The translations under genes and the position numbers were made by a program. This document shows, piece by piece, positions 22,194-31,051 of a DNA stretch of 64,000 nucleotides (position 1 is its first letter; every line of letters starts with the position of its first letter). This stretch comes from HGM13006 sp900757695. GTDB taxonomy: Bacteria > Bacillota > Clostridia > Oscillospirales > Oscillospiraceae. A model generated the notes under the pieces. That model was not told where the DNA came from and did not search any database. It saw only the letters and a program-made list of their open reading frames with translations. The stretch is taken from positions 1 to 64,000 of the forward strand of contig CAUHNW010000013.1 of assembly GCA_959607825.1 (NCBI GenBank), read 5' to 3'.

Positions 22194-24104
22194 ATGTACG
22201 AAATTCCAAAGGTACTTCAGCCCGTGCGCATCGGGGGCGTGCTGCTGAAAAACCGTATTGTTTCCGCCCCCACCACCATGCACTCCCTCAGCAACGGGGA
22301 GCTGTATCCCACCGAGGACGCCATCTCTTTCTTTGAGTCCCGGGCCAGAGCCGGTGTGGGCATGGTCACCGTGGCCGGACTCAAGGTGGGCAAGGACGTG
22401 GCCGATGACGGCCAGAACACCGCATGGGACGTGAATCAGCCCAACCACCGGAACAAGCTCATGGAGCTGGTAGAGCGGGTGCACTTCTACGGGGCCAAGA
22501 TCTCCATGGAGCTCATCGGCATTTTCCCCGAGGGCTATACCGTCTCCGACGGCTGCTCCATTATGGGCTGGGCCACCGGCCATGAGATCACCCGGGAGGC
22601 CATGGAGACGTTTAAGGAGGAATGGGCCCAGGCAGCTGCGGATCTGGTGGACTGCGGCTTTGACGCCATTCTGATCCACGCCGGTCACTCGGTTCCCCTG
22701 GCACAGTTCCTGTCCCCCCTGACCAACAAGCGCACCGATGAATACGGCGGCTCCACGGAGAACCGCTGCCGGTATCTCATTGAGATCCTCGATGCCATCC
22801 GTGCCCGGGTAGGGAAGAAGCTGCTGATCGAAGTCCGTATCTCCGGCACCGAGTTTGAAGAGGGCGGCATTGATCTGGAAGAGGGCATCCGCATCGGCGA
22901 GCAGATTCAGGATCATCTGGATATCCTTCAGGTGTCGGCGGGCATGCACAATCCCAAGTGGATGACATGGGTGCATCCCTGCGGCTTCCGGCCTCCTATG
23001 CCCAATGTCTGTGTGGCAGAGGCATTTAAGAAGACCGGCAAGTTCCATGTGCCCATTGTGACGCTGGGCGCCATTGATTCGCTGGAGTCTGCCGAGAAGA
23101 TCATCGAGGACGGCAAGGCCGACCTTGTGACCATGGCCCGGAGCCTCATTGCAGATCCCGAGCTGATCCACAAGGGTGTCAAGGGCAAGACCGAGGACGT
23201 GACCCCCTGCATCAAGTGCATGCGCTGCCACGACTCCACGGTGTACGGCCACCACTTCCAGTGTGCCGTGAACCCCACCGCCGGATTGGAGGCCAGCCTC
23301 CAGAAGCTGGTGCAGGCCCCCGGCGCATGTAAGAAGGTGGCCGTCATCGGCGGCGGCCCGGCGGGCATGAAGGCCGCCTGCGTGGCCGCAGACCGTGGCC
23401 ATCAGGTGACGCTGTTTGAGCAGTCGGATCGTCTGGGCGGCATGCTCCACTATGCGGGCTACTTCTCCTTCAAGTACCCGGTGAAGGACTACATGAACTG
23501 GCTGATCCGTCAGGTGAACAAGCGCCCCATTACGGTAAAGCTTGGCACCAAGGCAGTTCCGGAGACCGTGGCGGGCTACGATGCAGTGCTGGTGGCCATC
23601 GGTGCAGAGCCGCTGATCCTGCCGGTGCCCGGTGTTCAGGAGGCCAAGGTGGCCATCGAGACCCTGGGCCACGAGGAGAAGCTGGGCGATTCCGTGATCC
23701 TCATCGGCGGCGGACAGGTGGGCTGTGAGACCGCACTCCACTATGCATCCCTTGGGAAGAAGGTCACGGTTGTGGAAATGCAGTCGGAGCTGGCCCCTGA
23801 TGCCTCCACCACCGGCCGCAATGAGCTGCTGACCGAGATCGAGAAGGAGAAGAACTTCATCACCCTCACCGGCGCAAAGTGCGTCTCTGTGACCGCCACT
23901 TCCGTGACCTATGAGAAGGACGGCAAGCAGGAGACCATTACCGCAGATTCCGTGGTGCTCTCCGCCGGCATGAAGTCCAAGACCCAGGAGGCCGATTCCT
24001 TCATCGGCACGGCCATGGACTTTGCCGAGATCGGCGACTGCGTCCGGGCCAGAACCGTAGAGTATGCCACCAAGGAGGCCTACTACGCCGCAGTAAACCT
24101 GTAA
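22194..24104 (+). CDS. OYE-family NADH:flavin oxidoreductase with Fe-S and FAD domains
   Basis: A 636-residue enzyme of the 2,4-dienoyl-CoA reductase/BaiCD type. It has an FMN-binding TIM barrel (1-340: PVRIGGVLLKNRIVSAPTTM, MARSLIADPEL), a [4Fe-4S] motif (CIKCMRC...C, about 340-360), then FAD and NAD(P) Rossmann motifs (VAVIGGGPAGMKAACVAADR; VILIGGGQVGCETALHYASL). These enzymes reduce activated C=C bonds of enoyl-CoAs, bile acids, cinnamates or flavonoids. No other bile-acid genes are present, so the substrate is open. It is in an operon with a flavodoxin-like protein, an alcohol dehydrogenase and an MFS importer. Confidence 0.85.
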   Translation: MYEIPKVLQPVRIGGVLLKNRIVSAPTTMHSLSNGELYPTEDAISFFESRARAGVGMVTVAGLKVGKDVADDGQNTAWDVNQPNHRNKLMELVERVHFYGAKISMELIGIFPEGYTVSDGCSIMGWATGHEITREAMETFKEEWAQAAADLVDCGFDAILIHAGHSVPLAQFLSPLTNKRTDEYGGSTENRCRYLIEILDAIRARVGKKLLIEVRISGTEFEEGGIDLEEGIRIGEQIQDHLDILQVSAGMHNPKWMTWVHPCGFRPPMPNVCVAEAFKKTGKFHVPIVTLGAIDSLESAEKIIEDGKADLVTMARSLIADPELIHKGVKGKTEDVTPCIKCMRCHDSTVYGHHFQCAVNPTAGLEASLQKLVQAPGACKKVAVIGGGPAGMKAACVAADRGHQVTLFEQSDRLGGMLHYAGYFSFKYPVKDYMNWLIRQVNKRPITVKLGTKAVPETVAGYDAVLVAIGAEPLILPVPGVQEAKVAIETLGHEEKLGDSVILIGGGQVGCETALHYASLGKKVTVVEMQSELAPDASTTGRNELLTEIEKEKNFITLTGAKCVSVTATSVTYEKDGKQETITADSVVLSAGMKSKTQEADSFIGTAMDFAEIGDCVRARTVEYATKEAYYAAVNL

Positions 24105-24222
24105 TCCCCCATTGGGCGGCGGCCACACCAGCCGCCGCCTGCTAAGAATCTTGCGGCATGACCGGCCGCAAATTGACCGGAGCTGCTCTCCGGCGGCTCC
24201 TGCTAAAAGGAGAAGAATTGTT

Positions 24223-25527
24223 ATGAGTAGAAATCAGACCAAGGAAAAGGATATTTCCTTAGTCAGTGCGAATTTCGGCCTGAAGGGCTGGGGCATCCTG
24301 ATCCTTACGTTCCTCTGCATTTTTCTGGACTCCTCGCTGATCAACGACTCCCTGAACGTCGTGGTAGACGTATTTGCCAACCAGCACGGCTGGAACAGCG
24401 GCATGCTCTACGGGTTTTCCACCATCACCGCATGGATCGCCGTGGCAGGCGCAGCCCTGTGGGGCGTGCTTTCCAGCAAGATCTCCATCCGCTGGAGCTG
24501 GGCCATTTCCCTGCTGATCACCGGCATTGCCTGCCTGTTCTGGGGCCGTGCGTCCTCTCCCGCCGTCTATTTTGTATGTCTTGCAGTTTCCGCAGTGGGC
24601 GGCATGGGCTTCTGCTACATCTGCTCCCTGAACGTGGTTTCCAACTGGTTCCCCCGGAAGAAGGGCATCGCCATGGGCTGGGTCACCATCGGGTTCCCCC
24701 TGTCTGCGGCTGTAACCTCTCAGATTATGGGCAACATCGTCACCAAGGGCGGCCTGCCTGAGGTCTACACCATCTATGCAGTGGCATCCTTTGTGCTGTG
24801 CGTGCTGGTGGCGCTGTTTGTGCGGGATTATCCCGAGCAGGCCGGTGCTTACCCCGACAACAACCACAAGTTTGACAATGAGGCCGCCAAGAAGGAGCTG
24901 GCTGAGGGCCTCGAGTACATGAAGAATTCCCCCTGGACCGTGAAGAAGCTGTTCTCCACCGGCAAGGTATGGCTCATCGCCATCTCCCTTGGCATCATGG
25001 AGCTGCTGTCCCTTGGCATTATGACCAACTTTGTGCCCCGGATGATGCAGGCGGGCTATGTGGACGCCAACGGCGGCCCGGCTCCCATCGTCTTTGCCAT
25101 GCTGGGCATTGCGGGTATTCTGGCCTGCTTCGGCTCTGTGGGCTGCGGCGTTCTGGATGCCAAGCTTGGCCCCAAGAAGGCCATTCAGATCACCATGGCA
25201 GTGGCGGTCATCGCCATCGTCCTGAACCTGATCCCCACCACCGCCACCAAGTTTGCATCCCTTCCGTTCCTCGCCATTATGCTGGGCGGCGCAGCAAACT
25301 ATCTGGTATCTCTGACCAATACCATCTGGGGCCGCTATGACTTCCCCATGGCCTATAAGGTCCTCAAGCCCATGGTGGCCGCAGTTGGCGCACTGGGCGT
25401 ATCCATTGTCGGTATCATTGGCCGCAGCGTTTCCTATGCCGCTGCCTACGGTGTACTGGCTGTGCTCACCGTGATCGCACTGGTGCTGGTGAGCATGGTA
25501 GATGATGCTACCATCGGCAGAAATTAA
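24223..25527 (+). CDS. MFS transporter
   Basis: A 434-residue major facilitator with about 12 membrane segments and the loop motif NWFPRKKGIAMGW, which resembles the oxalate/formate antiporter and carboxylate transporter group. The central cytosolic loop is charged (DNEAAKKELAEGLEYMKNS). AAAAGGAGAAG precedes the ATG at 24223, and the gap of 118 bp to the OYE gene has no terminator. It probably imports the substrate of the upstream reductases, perhaps an aromatic or enoic acid. Confidence 0.85.
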   Translation: MSRNQTKEKDISLVSANFGLKGWGILILTFLCIFLDSSLINDSLNVVVDVFANQHGWNSGMLYGFSTITAWIAVAGAALWGVLSSKISIRWSWAISLLITGIACLFWGRASSPAVYFVCLAVSAVGGMGFCYICSLNVVSNWFPRKKGIAMGWVTIGFPLSAAVTSQIMGNIVTKGGLPEVYTIYAVASFVLCVLVALFVRDYPEQAGAYPDNNHKFDNEAAKKELAEGLEYMKNSPWTVKKLFSTGKVWLIAISLGIMELLSLGIMTNFVPRMMQAGYVDANGGPAPIVFAMLGIAGILACFGSVGCGVLDAKLGPKKAIQITMAVAVIAIVLNLIPTTATKFASLPFLAIMLGGAANYLVSLTNTIWGRYDFPMAYKVLKPMVAAVGALGVSIVGIIGRSVSYAAAYGVLAVLTVIALVLVSMVDDATIGRN

Positions 25528-25553
25528 TTCTGCTGTTTCCTATCCCCCCATAT

Positions 25554-25592
25554 ACCGGCGCACAGAGGATGCCTTCTGTGCGCCGGTACTTT
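25554..25592 (+). terminator. Rho-independent terminator
   Basis: A 13-bp stem ACCGGCGCACAGA/TCTGTGCGCCGGT is followed by ACTTTCTT, just after the MFS gene. Confidence 0.75.
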
Positions 25593-25607
25593 CTTGCGCC
25601 TTCCGTG

Positions 25608-25636
25608 TTGACAAAATGTATAACCGGTTATATAAT
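25608..25636 (+). promoter_or_regulatory. Consensus promoter with palindromic spacer
   Basis: TTGACA (25608-25613) and TATAAT (25631-25636) are separated by 17 bp. The 14-bp perfect palindrome TATAACCGGTTATA (25619-25632) fills the spacer and touches the -10 box, so a repressor dimer could block this otherwise very strong promoter. Confidence 0.8.
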
Positions 25637-25643
25637 AGAGAAG

Positions 25644-25666
25644 AACCTTGGAACTATACCAAGGTT
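25644..25666 (+). promoter_or_regulatory. Dyad resembling the MerR-type operators at 34.6 and 50.5 kb
   Basis: AACCTTGG-N7-CCAAGGTT is a perfect 8-bp inverted repeat in the leader. Its right half TACCAAGGT is identical to the operator at 50512-50530, and TGGAA is also shared. Unlike those sites it does not sit between -35 and -10 boxes. Binding here would act as a roadblock or modulator. The regulator assignment is inference. Confidence 0.5.
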
Positions 25667-25691
25667 TGCAGAAACACAGGAGGCGGCCCGT

Positions 25692-27353
25692 ATGCTGGCA
25701 GTAAAAGCGCGATTTTCCAATGACGAAAATCTCATCGAACATGTAACGCAGTTTGTGGACAAGCGGCTGCGGAAGGAGGGGCTTCCGGAGGGAAGCGCCA
25801 TTAACAGTACCAATCTGGTTGGCTCCATTACGGAGCTGATGGCGGCAAAGGACGCCACCTTTGTGGGCGTTGCCGTACAGAACACCGGCGGAAAGGTGAT
25901 CGTCCGTCTGGTGTCCGATGGGGAGGGCTATAATCCGCTGGAGGACTTGGATGTCCGTGCCCTGATGGATACCACACCCCCGGTGCCGGAGCAGGACTTT
26001 GATGCACCCCAGCCCAAGGAGCAGATTCTGAAGGCCCTGCGGAATAATCTCAACTACTACCGCCGGGGCAGCCTCAATGAGGTGGAGTTCGTGGCCCATA
26101 AGGCCCGGCCTCAGACCCTGAAAACCGTGAGCATTGCCTTTCTGCTGGCCATTGCGGTGGGGCTGCTGCTGCGGTTCTTCGGGGGGGAGGCCCTGAATAA
26201 TGCGGTCTCCTCCTATATCCTCACACCCCTGCGGACCATGTTCTTAAACGCCCTGAAAATGCTGGTGGTGCCTGTGATGTTCTTTGCCATATCCTCCAGC
26301 GTGGCGGGGGTGTCGGACATCCGGGAGTATGGCCGGATCGGCATCAAGGTCTTTGCGTTTTATACCCTGACCTCCTTTCTGGCCATCGGGGTGGGCTTTC
26401 TGGTGTATCAGATTTTGCAGCCCGGAGCCAATGTGGCGCTGGACATGAGCGCCTATACCTACTCGGCGGATTCCACCCAGAGCATTTCTCTGCTGGATTC
26501 CATCATCGACATTGTGCCCAGCAGCTTTTTCGGAGCCATGACCGGCACCCAGATGCTGCAAATCATCTTTCTGGCCATTCTGGCCGGTGCTGCCGCCACC
26601 ATGCTGGATAACGGCGACGACCGGCAGCGGGTCTGCGATTTTCTGGGCCTGTGCAACCGGTTCTTCCTGAAGCTGGCCACCATCGTTATGAAAACCATCC
26701 CCGTGGCGACCTTCTGCGCCATGACGCTGCTGGTGCTGACGGTGGACACGACCATGATCGTTGCGCTGATTAAGCTGGTGCTGGGCATGCTTCTGGGTGG
26801 CGTGCTGATGTTCGTGCTCTACAGCATCCTTTTGTGCATCGGCACAAAGAAAAATCCCTTGAAGTTCTTCAAAAAATGCCTGCCCAACTTTATCCTGTTC
26901 ATGACCTTTTGCAGCACCAGCGCAGTTATGCCGCAGACCCTGGACACCTGCACCCACCGGCTGGGCATTTCTCCAAAGATCAGCTCCTTCTCCATGCCCC
27001 TTGGCTCTACCATCAATATGGATGGGGCCTGCGTCTATCTGACCCTCAGCACGCTGTTTCTGGCGGCGGTCTACCATGTGCCGGTGACGCCGGATATGCT
27101 CATCAAGCTGGCAGTGACCATCGTGATCCTGTCCATGGGTGCGCCGCCCATTGCCGGCGCGGGCTTTATCTGCCTGTCCATTCTGGTGCTCCAGATCGGC
27201 GTTCCCATTGAGGGCCTGGGGGTGCTCATGGGCATCGACCAGATCATGAGCATGGTGCGTACCCTCATCAACGGCACCGGCGACTTTGTGGGCACTGCCG
27301 TGGTGGCGGCCAGCGAGAAGCTCATGGACGATGCGGTATTTGATCAAGCATAA
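25692..27353 (+). CDS. Dicarboxylate/amino acid:cation symporter with N-terminal cytosolic domain
   Basis: The product is about 553 residues. Residues 135-550 form a DAACS (GltP/DctA-type) transporter, with signature regions FCSTSAVMPQTLDTC, GSTINMDGACVYL and GAPPIAGAGFICLS. The first 130 residues are an extra soluble domain (FSNDENLIEHVTQFVDKRLR, INSTNLVGSITELM, VIVRLVSDGEGYNPLEDLDV) that resembles a degenerate RsbW-like GHKL ATPase. AGGAGG precedes the ATG at 25692. The substrate is probably a dicarboxylate or acidic aromatic compound. The leader dyad may tie it to the aromatic regulon. Confidence 0.8.
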   Translation: MLAVKARFSNDENLIEHVTQFVDKRLRKEGLPEGSAINSTNLVGSITELMAAKDATFVGVAVQNTGGKVIVRLVSDGEGYNPLEDLDVRALMDTTPPVPEQDFDAPQPKEQILKALRNNLNYYRRGSLNEVEFVAHKARPQTLKTVSIAFLLAIAVGLLLRFFGGEALNNAVSSYILTPLRTMFLNALKMLVVPVMFFAISSSVAGVSDIREYGRIGIKVFAFYTLTSFLAIGVGFLVYQILQPGANVALDMSAYTYSADSTQSISLLDSIIDIVPSSFFGAMTGTQMLQIIFLAILAGAAATMLDNGDDRQRVCDFLGLCNRFFLKLATIVMKTIPVATFCAMTLLVLTVDTTMIVALIKLVLGMLLGGVLMFVLYSILLCIGTKKNPLKFFKKCLPNFILFMTFCSTSAVMPQTLDTCTHRLGISPKISSFSMPLGSTINMDGACVYLTLSTLFLAAVYHVPVTPDMLIKLAVTIVILSMGAPPIAGAGFICLSILVLQIGVPIEGLGVLMGIDQIMSMVRTLINGTGDFVGTAVVAASEKLMDDAVFDQA

Positions 27354-27393
27354 TGGCATATTGAATATTTTGTATAAAGATGCATCATCTATG

Positions 27394-27435
27394 ATATCCC
27401 GCAGACCATTTGGCTGCGGGATATGGTGCTTTTTT
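27394..27435 (+). terminator. Rho-independent terminator
   Basis: An 11-bp stem ATATCCCGCAG/CTGCGGGATAT is followed by GGTGCTTTTTT. The rest of the 310-bp gap to 27664 holds the promoter described next and an untranslated leader, with no other gene. Confidence 0.85.
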
Positions 27436-27506
27436 CTTGAAAAATGCAGAAAAACCTCCAAAAGTAGTAAAAATAAAAAGTTTTTTAAGTAAAATGTTGA
27501 ATCCAC

Positions 27507-27535
27507 TTGAAACGGCACGGCTGCCGTGCTAAAAT
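27507..27535 (+). promoter_or_regulatory. Promoter with palindrome in spacer
   Basis: TTGAAA (27507-27512), a 17-bp spacer and TAAAAT (27530-27535). The spacer holds the 15-bp dyad GCACGGC-T-GCCGTGC (27515-27529), probably a repressor site controlling the EAL-domain gene. Confidence 0.65.
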
Positions 27536-27663
27536 TATCAGGGTAAAATTCAGGAACGGAAATAACTGGAAATACATGCGGTCTGACTGGTTTTGCAGCA
27601 GACACGGATGTTATGGTGTGTGCCGGTATGGCCGGTGTACACCGGAATAAGCGAGGGAACGGT

Positions 27664-30069
27664 ATGAGAAAAAACGCATCGGGTGTATATGTGATCGACG
27701 GGGATTTTACGGTACTGAGTTTTAATCCCGCCACGGGGCAGCTGTACCCCAATCTGCGGGCGGGACAGAAGTGCTACCGGTGTCTGGCGGGGCGGGATGC
27801 GCCCTGCCCGGTATGCCCCGTGACCAGCGGCCAGGAGGTTCAGAGTCCTGTGGGCGGTTCGCTGGAAACTGTGGATGCGGTGGAGCTTCAGCTGCCGGAT
27901 GGCTCCGTGGGTCACGCCATTGCCTTCCACAGTGAGGAACGGGGGCAGGAGGCTCTGAGCCGGCTGCTGTCCAGTGAGGAGGGCGAGCGGCTGCTGGGGG
28001 TCATCAACGTTCTGGGCAGAGACTTTGTCAATATCTATTCGGTGGATATCCGCACGCAGAAGATCGAAATTTATCGCTACCGGAACGCCGAGGTCGGGGT
28101 TCGGGAGGCCCAGCAGACGGATGCTCCCTATGATACGGCACGGAAAAACTACATTGAACGGAATGTCCTTCCAGAGGATCAGACGAAGCTCATGGATGCC
28201 ATGGAGCTGAGCTATGTGACGAAGCGGCTGCGAAAGGTGCCGCAGTTTATTGTCCACTACCGGGTCATGCGAAAGGGGCAGGTACAGTATTTTTATATGA
28301 AATGCGCCCGGGTGGGCGATGCGGAGAGGTTCCACACCGTGGTCATGGCCTTTGCCAGGGAGGACATGGAGACCGGCTATGAACGGCTGGGCACCCTGAC
28401 GGTCCCCAACGGCGCGGCAAAGCGGAAGGTGCTGGTGGTGCAGTCCAATGGGCCGGCGCGGCTCAATCTGGTCAATATGCTGGCGGAGAGCTATGAGGTT
28501 CTGTCGGCGGAAAGCGCCGAGGAGGGATTGCGGCTGCTGTCCCAGCAGTATCGGGAGCTTTCGGCGGTGATGCTGGACTTCCATGTGCCGGACTGCGGGG
28601 GTCTTGCCTTTCTGGAGCGGATCCAGGAGGATGTGATGCTGTCCTCAGTGCCGGTGCTGGTGATGACCGCCGGGCGGCAGCTGGAGAACGAGGTGAAATC
28701 TCTGGAGCTGGGCGCGGTGGACTTTATCGCCCGGCCATTCAGCAGGAATATTGTGCTGGCCCGGCTCAGCAGCATCATCAAGATTCGGGAGTCAGCGGCG
28801 GCGCTCTCCGCCATTGAGTATGACGAGCTTACAGGACTCTATACCCGGCAGGCCTTTTTCCACCATGCCCAGACCTTTATGCGGTTCCATCCCCATGAGA
28901 GCTTTCACATCGCGGTGGCAGATGTCAAGGACTTTAAGATGATCAACAGCATCTACGGAGAAAAGACCGGTGACCAGGTGCTCAAATACCTGGGGAAGAC
29001 CTACGGGGACTTTATGGAAGGGGGACTCCTTTCCCGCTACAGCAGCAATCAGTTTGTAGGCATTCTTCGGGATCAGGGCGAGATCCGCAGGGAGCAGGCC
29101 GAGGAATGGGCAAAGAGAGTTGCCGATGGAGCGCCGGTGTCCAATCTCAGCGTGAAATATGGTATTTATCAGAATGTAGACCGGAGCCAGCCCCTGACCA
29201 TTATCTGTGACCGTGCCTTTATTGCCATGAAGAGCATCCAGAACGAATATGGGCAGAGCATAGCTTTTTATGACGGAGAAATGAGCCGGAAGCATATCCG
29301 CCAGCGGACGCTGGAGGCAGGCTTCGAGGAAGCGCTGGAGCAGCGGGAGTTTGTGATCTATTATCAGCCCCAGTATAATACGCAGACAGAGCACATCGCG
29401 GGAGCCGAGGCGCTGGTACGCTGGAAAAAGCCCGACGGCACGCTGATTCGGCCCGGGGAGTTTATCCCTCTGTTTGAGCGGAACGGCCAAATCGCAAAGC
29501 TGGACGAATATGTGTTCCGGCAGGTCTGCGCCTTTCAGCGGCAGCGGATGGTGCAGGGGAAAAAGCTGTCCCCTGTTTCCGTCAATCTCTCCCGGGCCAG
29601 TCTCCACCATGAAAAAACCGTGGAGATATTTGCGGGCATCGTAGAGGAATATGGTATTCCATTTTCGGCGGTGCCCATTGAGCTTACGGAATCTGCGGCG
29701 CTGTACAGTGCACAGATCCGTGGACTCACCGAAAAGCTGGTGAAGAGCGGCTTCCAGCTGCATATGGATGATTTCGGCTTCGGCTTTTCCTCCATGACCA
29801 GCCTGAGCATGCTGCCCTTCAGTATGCTGAAGCTGGACAAGAGCCTCGTCGACTATATCGCCCACCCCAAGGGGCAGCAGGTGGTACAGTATACCATTGC
29901 ACTGGCCCACGGCCTTGGCATGAAGGCACTGGCAGAGGGCGTGGAGCGGAAGGAACAAGTAGATATGCTCCGAAAGATGGGCTGTGACGGCATTCAGGGC
30001 TTTTACTACTCGAAGCCCCAGCCCGGGGATTCGTTCCAGCGTCTGCTGGAGGAGGATATGCCGGCATAA
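27664..30069 (+). CDS. Sensor-REC-degenerate GGDEF-EAL signalling protein
   Basis: A protein of about 801 residues. An N-terminal region has a Cys-rich PAS-like segment (CYRCLAGRDAPCPVCPV) and a second sensor-like part (to about 245). A receiver-like domain (about 255-375: VMLDFHVPDCGGLAFLERI) is followed by a GGDEF domain whose signature is lost (YSSNQF in place of GGDEF, about 460). The EAL domain (about 550-795) has its catalytic set: AEALVRW, SVNLSRA, IELTES, MDDFGFG, KLDKS, EGVE and QGFYYSKP. It is probably an active cyclic-di-GMP phosphodiesterase rather than a cyclase. It is monocistronic, with an operator-like palindrome in its promoter. Confidence 0.85.
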   Translation: MRKNASGVYVIDGDFTVLSFNPATGQLYPNLRAGQKCYRCLAGRDAPCPVCPVTSGQEVQSPVGGSLETVDAVELQLPDGSVGHAIAFHSEERGQEALSRLLSSEEGERLLGVINVLGRDFVNIYSVDIRTQKIEIYRYRNAEVGVREAQQTDAPYDTARKNYIERNVLPEDQTKLMDAMELSYVTKRLRKVPQFIVHYRVMRKGQVQYFYMKCARVGDAERFHTVVMAFAREDMETGYERLGTLTVPNGAAKRKVLVVQSNGPARLNLVNMLAESYEVLSAESAEEGLRLLSQQYRELSAVMLDFHVPDCGGLAFLERIQEDVMLSSVPVLVMTAGRQLENEVKSLELGAVDFIARPFSRNIVLARLSSIIKIRESAAALSAIEYDELTGLYTRQAFFHHAQTFMRFHPHESFHIAVADVKDFKMINSIYGEKTGDQVLKYLGKTYGDFMEGGLLSRYSSNQFVGILRDQGEIRREQAEEWAKRVADGAPVSNLSVKYGIYQNVDRSQPLTIICDRAFIAMKSIQNEYGQSIAFYDGEMSRKHIRQRTLEAGFEEALEQREFVIYYQPQYNTQTEHIAGAEALVRWKKPDGTLIRPGEFIPLFERNGQIAKLDEYVFRQVCAFQRQRMVQGKKLSPVSVNLSRASLHHEKTVEIFAGIVEEYGIPFSAVPIELTESAALYSAQIRGLTEKLVKSGFQLHMDDFGFGFSSMTSLSMLPFSMLKLDKSLVDYIAHPKGQQVVQYTIALAHGLGMKALAEGVERKEQVDMLRKMGCDGIQGFYYSKPQPGDSFQRLLEEDMPA

Positions 30070-30080
30070 CACAATCAAGT

Positions 30081-30119
30081 ACAGCCGCCGGCATTTCATC
30101 TGCCGGCGGCTGTGTTTTT
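30081..30119. terminator. Terminator between convergent genes
   Basis: A 12-bp stem CAGCCGCCGGCA/TGCCGGCGGCTG is followed by TGTTTTTG. Confidence 0.85.
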
Positions 30120-30134
30120 GTTCTTTTCCTGTGC

Positions 30135-30899
30135 TCAGATCGTCATGCCGTGGTCTACGGTGAGCACCTGTCCGGTGATCCCGGCGGCCTCATCAGAGGC
30201 GAGAAAGCAGATGGCGTTGGCCTGATCCTGCACGGTGCACTGGGGCACATCGTCCAGGGCCATATGGCTGTTGCACTGGGCGGCAAAATCTGCATCAAAG
30301 GTGGCAATCTGGTCCGGGGTGTTCAGTGCGGTGGGGGTGGGGCCCGGGCAGACCACATTGACCCGGATGTTGCCCGGAGCAAATTCCAGCGCTACATTCT
30401 TGCTCATGCCGATGACGGCGGTTTTTGCGGTGGTATAGGCAAGGCCCGAGTTGGAGCGGACTGCGCCGATGGAGGAGATATTGACGATGGCGCCCTTTCC
30501 GGCGTCCTTCATGTGGGGCAGTACGGCCTGCATCATATAGAAGACGGAGTTCTGGTTGATCTCCAGCACATGACGGTACCAGTCGGTTTCCAGCCGGTCA
30601 ATGGGCCGGTGCTTGTCTGCGATCCCGGCGTTGTTCACCAGAATGTCAATGGCACCAAAATGGGAGGCGGCGGTCTCCGCAAGGCGGCAGCAGTCCTCCT
30701 GACGGCTCACATCGGCGCACACCGGCAGCACCTCTACACCCTCGGCGGCGCAGGCGTCGGCGGCGGCCTTCAGCTTTTCGGTATTCCGGGCCGCAAGCAC
30801 CAGATTGCAGCCCTCCTTGGCCAGCGTCTTTGCGGTGCAGGCTCCAATGCCGGAGCTGGCTCCGGTAATAATGGCGGTTTTACCCTGAAAACGATTCAT
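30135..30899 (-). CDS. Short-chain dehydrogenase/reductase
   Basis: A 254-residue classical SDR. It has the cofactor motif TGASSGIG, NNAG (VNNAGIA), and a catalytic Ser-Tyr-Lys set (ISSIGAV, YTTAKTA), with PGPTPTALN near the substrate loop. An Arg after the second strand (AARNTEKL) suggests NADPH preference. It is divergent from a LysR gene across a 20-bp operator-like dyad. Phloroglucinol reductase is an SDR, so this is one candidate for that otherwise missing step, but it lacks the MerR-type promoter and the link is weak. Confidence 0.85.
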   Translation of the reverse strand: MNRFQGKTAIITGASSGIGACTAKTLAKEGCNLVLAARNTEKLKAAADACAAEGVEVLPVCADVSRQEDCCRLAETAASHFGAIDILVNNAGIADKHRPIDRLETDWYRHVLEINQNSVFYMMQAVLPHMKDAGKGAIVNISSIGAVRSNSGLAYTTAKTAVIGMSKNVALEFAPGNIRVNVVCPGPTPTALNTPDQIATFDADFAAQCNSHMALDDVPQCTVQDQANAICFLASDEAAGITGQVLTVDHGMTI

Positions 30900-30988
30900 C
30901 GCTCAGCTTCATCCTTTCCTGTATGGAATGTCTGAACCTAGGATAACACAGGTTTTTCTTGCTGACCAATATCCAGATCTTGAATTTA

Positions 30989-31008
30989 TTATAGCCAAAT
31001 GGCTATAA
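30989..31008. promoter_or_regulatory. LysR-type operator between divergent genes
   Basis: TTATAGCCA-AA-TGGCTATAA is a 9-bp perfect inverted repeat between the SDR and LysR genes. It overlaps a TATAAA -10-like box that would start transcription near 31015, which favours the LysR start at 31052 over 31019. Confidence 0.75.
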
Positions 31009-31051
31009 ATATGCTATCATGGAAAAAACGGCGGAAGGGAGCGAAAGCGGC

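Noticed and set aside
22194..24104. Bile-acid reductase BaiCD/BaiH assignment
   Set aside because: Only the general OYE-Fe-S-FAD architecture matches. No other bai genes are in the window, so I kept the family-level call.
30135..30899. Firm assignment of the SDR as phloroglucinol reductase
   Set aside because: The family fits, but it has its own LysR-type control and lies outside the MerR regulon. The evidence is too thin.
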